Program-made: the position numbers and the translations under genes
The notes under the pieces: model-generated
Databases searched by the model: none
Told to the model about the DNA's origin: nothing
Seen by the model: the letters and a program-made list of their open reading frames with translations, nothing else
In this document: positions 58,392 through 64,000 of the stretch, in pieces
Position numbering within the stretch: the stretch's first letter is position 1
Layout: each line of letters starts with the position of its first letter
Assembly (NCBI RefSeq): GCF_036417845.1
Contig: NC_089994.1
Span: 15,952,001 to 16,016,000, forward strand
DNA: 64,000 nucleotides
From: Apteryx mantelli
Taxonomy: Eukaryota > Chordata > Aves > Apterygiformes > Apterygidae
Direction: 5' to 3'

Positions 58392-58604
58392 TTATTTGCC
58401 ATCTGATTGTTGCATCTCTTTAAAATGCTTTTTCCTTTCTAGGTTTTCCCTTGCTCTTCTTTTCTTCTCTTGCTTCTTCTTCTCTCCTGCTTTCTTCTCT
58501 TTAAAAACATCACTATCTTCACCTTTATAGAAGAGGTCAACCTTTTCCTGCAGGATTTCTCTGGCTATCTTTCGGTTCTGCTCTACTGATCTTGTTTGAT
58601 GACA
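58392..58604 (-). CDS. MTRFR: MTRFR last coding exon
   Basis: Acceptor TTTTTTCAG on the - strand before 58604, then [21 protein letters not shown] Lys/Glu/Arg-rich helix follows and TAA lies at 58394-58392. It encodes residues 93-162. Confidence 0.94.
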   Translation of the reverse strand, partial: CHQTRSVEQNRKIAREILQEKVDLFYKGEDSDVFKEKKAGEKKKQEKKRRARENLERKKHFKEMQQSDGK

Positions 58605-59806
58605 CTGAAAAAATACAGTACGACATTTTTATTGTGACTTTAGCCTGTTTATTCTTCTGTTTTCCCTTTTACTCTATGTATTGTACCTGAACAAGGATTG
58701 CAAGATCAGATCCTAATTAGAAACTCTTCAAATAATTTTGGGTGAAATTACATTTGAATTGCCTGCCCATTTTTTTGAAGTTTATTATTTCTGAAACAGT
58801 AGATTAGGGGATGACTTACTATATTAACTTTATTTACTTGCTTTAAACAAGTTCTTCCAAAGAGCTCATTTCTCTCCTTCTTTTTCCTGCCACTACAATA
58901 AACACCCCCCCCCCCCAACCAAGAGAATTCTACCACCAAGAACTCCCCAATTTTTTTGCAGCCAGACGACATATTCTGGAGAGGCTGACTAATAATCAAT
59001 TGTTACTGTAACTTGGCAGGCTGACTTTTGCATTAATCTTTAATTCTGTCAGCAAACACAATTGATTCCATATTACTTTGGAAAGTTGCTTCTGAGTTTA
59101 ACTTAACTGTGTCTTTCCCTTTACATGATAAGGAAGTAAAGATTATTTTCAAAGGTAAGTTTTAGCACATGGTACATAGGCAAGAGTAATGCTTAAGAAG
59201 AATATGCAAAATGACTCTGATCACCTTGTTAAGGAAGACATTGTAAGACCTCACAAGGGAGTAGGAATGCAAAAGCTATCACTGGAAGGATAAGAAGATA
59301 CAAAGAAAACTACAAAACAGTAGTGGTTGCCAAAGCCTAATTCCAAGATCAGCTTAGCCCCAAATTTATTAAAGTAATATTAACGAACCCTATTCCTTTC
59401 TGAGGTTCTTTACAATGCATATCAATAAACTCATCCTCCCTGACTCTTGCACTGAGAATATTCTTAACTATAAAAGATGGTTTGGAAGACATAATGCACT
59501 TTATGACTTAATGAAATAAAATATAATTACCTTAATGACAATCCCAGTTGGAATATGCTTCAACACAACACAGTTGCTTGTCTTATTAGTGGCTTGACCT
59601 CCTGGGCCATCACCTCTTACAAACTGTTCTTTTAATTCTGCCTCATTTAGTGCAAGGAGATTGGAAGAGTTCTTTTTTCCTGCTGCCTGGAATAAGGGCA
59701 GTCTGGTCAGGGAAAATTGTTGTTTCCTCAACATCCATGGCCTCCAAGATGCTGTACTTGCTTCTTTCAGTAAGAATGTAAAATGAAATAAATTTGGTGC
59801 ATTCAT
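58392..59806 (-). CDS. MTRFR: MTRFR (C12orf65), mitochondrial translation release factor in rescue
   Basis: Mitochondrial matrix protein of the class I peptide-release-factor family that keeps the GGQ catalytic domain but lacks codon-recognition domains. In vertebrates it releases peptides from stalled mitoribosomal large subunits, working with MTRES1. Coding exons on the - strand: 59806-59531 and 58604-58392; 489 nt, 162 residues (human 166 as I recall). An Arg/Lys/Ser-rich N-terminus with few acids looks like a mitochondrial presequence (about 1-40). GGQ is at 69-71 inside [20 protein letters not shown], a near-exact family match. The second exon encodes [20 protein letters not shown], then [12 protein letters not shown] and a very basic tail typical of rescue factors that enter the ribosomal tunnel or A site. 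The gene is tail-to-tail with CDK2AP1 and head-to-head with the next rightward gene. Confidence 0.95.
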
Positions 59807-59830
59807 ACAGAAGTGAGGATACAGCTTCGT
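59531..59830 (-). CDS. MTRFR: MTRFR first coding exon with 24 nt of 5' UTR
   Basis: On the - strand an acceptor CAGTTTTCCAG precedes 59830, and the ATG is at 59806-59804. It encodes residues 1-92, including GGQ, and ends at AAG|GTAATT in phase 0. Confidence 0.92.
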
Positions 59831-62025
59831 CTGGAAAACTGAAGCAGAGGAATGGAGTATACCATCAGAATCCTTGTTTTAAGATGATCTATTTTAGCCA
59901 CACCTTGTGCGATACTTCAATATTCAGATTATTCTCAAGGGTATTAGAACTGGTTTCATAAACATTTGCCTTGAAATATTTACCATTCCAAATGGAATTT
60001 CAGTTCTGATTGCAACCAGATTTCTTAAAATAGTCAAGAAAGGGACCTGGAAAACAGTAAATAAATTAAGTCAGTACTCCTACCAACATTTGGAAAAAGG
60101 CTTTTTGCAAACAGCTGTACACAGAGTAAAACTGAACTTTGGGATTCCATGGTTCCAAGAAAGGATAAAATTGTTCGTGTTGTTCTTGTAACTTGACCTT
60201 TAAAATACAGTGAAAAAGGACAGAAATTATAGATGTTGATCTATAGTTTTAAATAAGGCCGAGATTTTACTAATTTTAATAATGTGTCAGAATTTTGCTC
60301 TAGGTGCCTTTACTGGCACTGCACTCTACTGGGTTCTGCCTTGCTGAAAATGGTACCTACAATTCACCTGTCTATACACGTTTTAACTATATCTAGGGAG
60401 GACAGGTGAGGGTGCAAGAATCCTTATCAGAGGTTTTCTTATAACAGTGCTAACAGTGCTCTAAACTACTGAAAGAAACCTGCTGGAGAAAGCCAGCAAG
60501 TTTACGTAGTGTAACTATACATTAATCATTTCTCAGCTTCTCCTGTACACTGGCTTATAGTCATGGAAGACTGCAAATGGAAGGTGGAGAAAAAAAAAGG
60601 TGACTGTAGAGCGTGGTCCAATATAGCAAATTGAATCAACTCCATTTCAAATCAGAAGCATTTTTCTGTGTTGATCCTGTCCACAAGTTTGCCCATTCTT
60701 CTCCACTCCCGTAACTTTCTAATTGGTCAATGAGGCAACATTGAGGGAGGAAGATGATCAGTGAAAAAGCAGACCACCCAGTTTTCCAACTACTGCTTCA
60801 TAGGGTGACAATTTTTTTTTTCTTTGGGTCAAGTTTTTAATAGTAACCTAGGCAGAGAAGCATACATTGCATTTTACCACCTCATGGATAAAAAGCAATT
60901 TCAGGTCCTACTGCTGTAAAATAGCACTTTTCAAGAAATTAGGCAAACAATTAAAACAATAGATACTTTTATGGTTGAAATATTTTATTTGATTCAGAAG
61001 AAAATACTTCAGCATGTGAACAAGTGGCACTTAGCTATAAATAGCCATACAAGTTAAGTCTAAGTGAAGAAATCAATGTAATTTTAAGAAAGCTTTTATT
61101 TTAAGTCAGGACAGCCACTTGGTGGCAATAGAAGATAGCAACAACGTTTTGCTGAGGGGGGAAAAAAAAAAAACACATGTAGGAAGAGTTAGCAGAACAA
61201 CTAGCTTTAAAGCGAGCCTTTCCTCAACAGCAGGCTTAATACTAGCCAGGCACTGCCTGTTAAAGTAGCCCTTTTTGTAACCAAGACTGACAAGTGTTTG
61301 AACTGTCTCATCTTAATAGATAGGCTTACGGAGAACATGAATTTTTACCCTATTTTTGCTACTGGATACTATAGCTGTAAAACATGACTAGGCCTAGAAG
61401 ATACCTAGAACAGGAGGTTTCCTCAAGATTTCAGCACAAAAGACCTCCAAGAAGCACATGGCTTAGTGCAGAACAGAACTAAAGACAACCATGTCTTAAC
61501 TCTAAAAGAGCTTTACCTGTAACGTTTTTAACATATTTTAAGCGAGGGCCGCCCGTGTCGATAAGAACGCTAACATCCCATTTTTAAAACAGTGCTAGAG
61601 ATGACTGCTCGGTCTCACGGGGAAGGACGCAGGGGGGATGACAGGTCAGGAACGACAGTGCAACACACGCAGGGCGCTCTGCATACATGATTAAACTGTT
61701 TTAGAACAAGTGCTTTGCTGACAGGCCTCCCCGACAGCAGCCCGGGTTGTGCCACGCCCGGGGAACGAGAGGGTTCACCCAGCGCGGCCCGGCGGCCGCC
61801 GAGCACCCAGCAGCGCCCCGCCGGGACGGCGCCGCGGGCGGCGGGGCGAGGCCAGAGGCCCCCGCAGCGCCCCGCGCCGGGCGCGCAGCCCGCCTCGCCT
61901 CGCCTCGTCCCGCCGGGCTGACGTGACGACCCGGCGGGGCGGCAGCCCGACCCCCGGGCCGGTCGGGGGGGGGGGGAGGGAGGCTGAGCGCAGCCCGCAC
62001 CGGCACCGGGACCGCCGCCTCTTAC
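59831..62025 (-). other. MTRFR: MTRFR intron 1
   Basis: About 2.2 kb between the coding exon and the CpG-island first exon. AT-rich on the left, turning GC-rich after about 61740. No repeat family or RNA recognised. Confidence 0.55.
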
Positions 62026-62100
62026 CTCAGGGGACTCCGGGCAGGCGCCGCGCGAGCATCACCGCCCCTCCTGCGCCTGCGCGGCGCATGCGCCCGCTGC
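62026..62100 (-). other. MTRFR: Probable MTRFR untranslated first exon
   Basis: On the - strand CCCCTGAG|GTAAGAG gives a strong donor at 62026-62025 inside the CpG island, properly placed for a non-coding first exon of MTRFR. The upper end (transcription start) is a guess within the NRF1-site region. Confidence 0.5.
62084..62093. promoter_or_regulatory. NRF1 site (palindromic)
   Basis: GCGCATGCGC is the full NRF1 palindrome. TGCGCCTGCGCG just left of it and GCATGCGCA at 62136 are further matches. NRF1 controls many nuclear genes for mitochondrial proteins, consistent with MTRFR beside it. Confidence 0.65.
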
Positions 62101-62194
62101 ACGGCGCGGGCAGCCCCACCCACGCTTGCTTCAAAGCATGCGCAGCTAATGAGGGGGTGGCGACCATCCAGCGGCTTGGGCTACAGCCAGGCTA

Positions 62195-62450
62195 ATTGGT
62201 CCCCGAGAAGCCAATCGCTGCTTAAGGGGCGGGCTTACGCACGCGTCGCCTGCGTTACCAATCAGGCTCTGGGAAGCCGTCCGGCGCGTAGCCGCACCAG
62301 CCAATCCCCTCGCGACGACGTGAGTACCTTTCCACGTAACCAATCAGAGAGTAAGGCGCGGCCACGCGCGCGGCCAAGACGACCAATCACCGAGCGGAGC
62401 CCCGTCTTGGGTGCCCTCTACCGCACCACGTTCGAATCGCGGCCGCCAAT
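62195..62450. promoter_or_regulatory. Array of CCAAT boxes (NF-Y type)
   Basis: Reverse ATTGG at 62195-62199 is followed by six forward CCAATC at 62211, 62258, 62301, 62340, 62383 and 62446. The first five forward sites are 39-47 nt apart. Two more CCAAT occur at 62715 and 62767. All six in the array keep the C after CCAAT, and three read CCAATCA, matching NF-Y preference. Confidence 0.75.
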
Positions 62451-62479
62451 CGCGGGGAAGGAGGCGGGGGGCCGCGCTT

Positions 62480-62558
62480 GTTTACCGCCTAACGGTCGCC
62501 GCAGGAAGCAGCCCTCGTCCCGCCGCGGACGCCTCCTCGTGGGCTCTTGGAAATGCGG
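62480..62558 (+). other. Possible first exon of the rightward gene (MPHOSPH9 by synteny)
   Basis: TGCGG|GTAGGA at 62558/62559 is a reasonable donor in the promoter island. The start is arbitrary. No MPHOSPH9 coding sequence is seen in the window, so the assignment rests only on remembered human gene order. Confidence 0.25.
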
Positions 62559-62849
62559 GTAGGAACCGGGCGAGCCCCGAGGCAGCCCGCGGGGCGGGCG
62601 CCGGCCGTGCCGACGTACTTGGCCGCGTCCCAGCGCCCCGGGGCCGCCGTCACCGCGCCGCCCTCCTTCGCCCCTTCAGCCCGCCCCCTCCCTGATAAGT
62701 GGCGGGCCCGCCGGCCAATCGGGGGCGGTGGCGCTGTCAACACTCCGGAGCGCGAGGGGCAGGTGCCCAATGGGAGCGTGGGGGCGGAGCGTGGGGGGGT
62801 GAGCGGGCGGGTGGGGGAGGAGCCACTGTGGGGGGCAGAGGTGGGGGGG

Positions 62850-63447
62850 GTTAGTTATGGGGAGAGGGGCCCTGAGAGGGGGCAGAGCTGAGGAGAGGGG
62901 TCCTGAGGGGAGACAGGGCGGGAGAGGAGGTCAGTTGTGGTGAGAGGGACCCGGAGGGGAGTCAGTTATGGAGAGAGGGACCTTGACAGGGGACAGAGCT
63001 GTGGAGGAGGTCAGTTATGGGGAGAGGGGCCCCTGGGGGGGGGACAGAGCTGTGGAGGGGGTCAGTTATGGGGAGAGGGGCCCCTGGGGGGGGACAGAGC
63101 TGTGGAGGGGGTCAGTTATGGGGAGAGGGGCCCCTGGGGGGGGGGACAGAGCTGTGGAGGGGGTCAGTTATGGGGAGAGGGGCCCCTGGGGGGGGGGACA
63201 GAGCTGTGGAGGGGGTCAGTTATGGGGAGAGGGGCCCCTGGGGGGGGACAGAGCTGTGGAGGAGGTCAGTTATGGGGAGAGGGGCCCCTGGGGGGGGCGA
63301 CAGAGCTGTGGAGGGGGTCAGTTATGGGGAGAGGGGCCCCTGGGGGGGACAGAGCTGTGGAGGGGGTCAGTTATGGGGAGAGGGGCCCCTGGGGGGGACA
63401 GAGCTGTGGAGGGGGTCAGTTATGGGGAGAGGGGCCCCTGGGGGGGG
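62850..63447. repeat. G-rich minisatellite, about 50-bp unit, about 10 copies
   Basis: The anchor GTCAGTTATGG recurs at 62961, 63010, 63061, 63111, 63163, 63215, 63265, 63317, 63366 and 63415, so periods are 49-52 bp. Each unit contains GGGGAGAGGGGCCCCTGGG with a G run of varying length, then ACAGAGCTGTGGAGG. Copies become degenerate to the left (62850-62960). Length differences come mainly from the G run. The three + frames stay open across the array because the unit lacks stops, so it is not evidence of a protein. Confidence 0.95.
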
Positions 63448-64000
63448 AAGGGGGCAGAGACTGTGGGGCAAATCCTGAGTGGGCTGTGACATTAGAGCCC
63501 ATTAGAGCCCTGTCCCTTGGCAGGGCCCCCTGGGGAGCCTGGTGTGTGGGGACCTGGCACTGTGCAATGTCATGGGGAAGCAGGGATCTGAGGTGCCCAT
63601 GTCACTGCTTGGTGATGTGCAAGGAGTAAAAAGAAACAGTGATGGGATCTTGCCCAGGGCCACAGTCTCCAGGTCTTCGCTGGCCCCAGGTTTTTACATT
63701 TAAAAGCAGCGCTGGTGCATATGAGGTCAAATACCTAATAGCTTGGCTTTTTAATTCAACTCTTTTATGTAAGGACTCAGAGTTATAAAAGCTTGTTCTG
63801 TGCTATGGAAACAACAGATGACAGCTTAGCTGTTACCCAGTGCTGTTACAGCTCACTTAATATATATATTTTTTGCTGCGAACAGGCTTCTTCTGATGAG
63901 GTTATGAAACGAGCCTGTGTCATGGTTAAGTCCCACCCTGCTGCTCTGCTGCTGAGATAGGCCACCCATGATTTCATCCTGGGGCGCTGGGGGTGACTGA
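63448..64000. other. Sequence right of the minisatellite
   Basis: Probably intron of the rightward gene. No exon, RNA or repeat family could be supported. A short (TA)n-T run lies at about 63860-63873. Confidence 0.4.

Larger units (their letters stand above)
61740..62800. promoter_or_regulatory. Bidirectional CpG-island promoter MTRFR / MPHOSPH9
   Basis: GC-rich, CpG-dense and TATA-less. It holds NRF1-type sites (62071-62093, 62136-62144), a GC box (GGGGCGGGC, 62226-62234), a CRE-like GACGTGAG near 62318, and one reversed plus eight forward CCAAT boxes. It lies upstream of MTRFR on the - strand. Recalled human synteny puts MPHOSPH9 head-to-head on the other side. Confidence 0.8.

Noticed and set aside
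62937-63629. Overlapping repetitive open frames (230, 173 and 153 codons) in all three + frames
   Set aside because: They are a by-product of a minisatellite unit that lacks stop codons in any frame. The repeat lengths (49-52 bp) are not multiples of three, so no single protein repeat is maintained.
63885-63920. Possible second exon of the rightward gene (acceptor-like GCGAACAG before GCTTCTTCTG)
   Set aside because: No match to the MPHOSPH9 N-terminus as I remember it, and the donor is weak. Nothing else supports an exon.
1-64000. tRNA, rRNA, CRISPR array, phage, viral or toxin genes
   Set aside because: None seen. The window is ordinary vertebrate genic DNA, and the only mobile sequences recognised are LINE remnants.

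Overview
This is vertebrate nuclear DNA, most likely from a bird. Genes are split into many short exons with GT-AG introns and CpG-island promoters. The recognisable interspersed repeats are CR1-type LINEs with the avian 3' end pattern. There are no operons, phage genes or other prokaryotic features. The species cannot be fixed from the sequence.

Four loci fit, and their order and orientation match my recollection of human 12q24.31. (1) SBNO1, strawberry notch homologue 1, + strand: 32 coding exons from 3807 to 28390, preceded by intron or 5' sequence from base 1 and followed by a 3' UTR. (2) CDK2AP1 (DOC-1), + strand: ATG at 41650 in a CpG island, four coding exons, stop at 56216, poly(A) signal at 56937. 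(3) MTRFR (C12orf65), - strand, tail-to-tail with CDK2AP1: two coding exons at 59806-59531 and 58604-58392, with a probable untranslated first exon ending at 62026. (4) A CpG-island bidirectional promoter at about 61.7-62.8 kb, whose rightward gene should be MPHOSPH9 by synteny. Only its promoter and perhaps first exon are here; I see no MPHOSPH9 coding sequence.

Layout. 1-3804: AT-rich, no exon seen. 3805-28390: SBNO1 exons and introns, with an ancient LINE tail at about 10.87-11.77 kb and a CR1 3' end at about 4.93-5.05 kb. 28391-32640: 3' UTR and downstream AT-rich sequence with several poly(A) signals. 32640-41000: SBNO1-CDK2AP1 intergenic DNA, including a large GC/CpG-rich block at 35.6-38.0 kb with no recognisable gene. 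41050-42330: CDK2AP1 promoter island. 41717-51973: large first intron. 52.61-52.89 kb: reversed CR1 copy in intron 2. 58.4-62.1 kb: MTRFR. 62.19-62.77 kb: a CCAAT-box array. 62.85-63.45 kb: a roughly 50-bp G-rich minisatellite. 63.45-64.0 kb: nothing recognised.

The genes do not form one pathway. SBNO1 is a nuclear DExH-like helicase-family regulator, CDK2AP1 is a CDK2-binding protein and NuRD subunit, and MTRFR is a mitochondrial ribosome-rescue factor. The most notable observations are a U12-type (minor spliceosome) intron immediately before the DECH exon of SBNO1, a frame-neutral stop-free 75-nt intron immediately after it, a 45-nt frame-neutral cassette exon, a cluster of upstream ATGs in CDK2AP1 of which one is in frame, the ordered CCAAT array with NRF1-type sites at the MTRFR promoter, and the G-rich minisatellite beside it. 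I found no clearly novel biological system. Comparisons with human proteins are from memory, not from a search.
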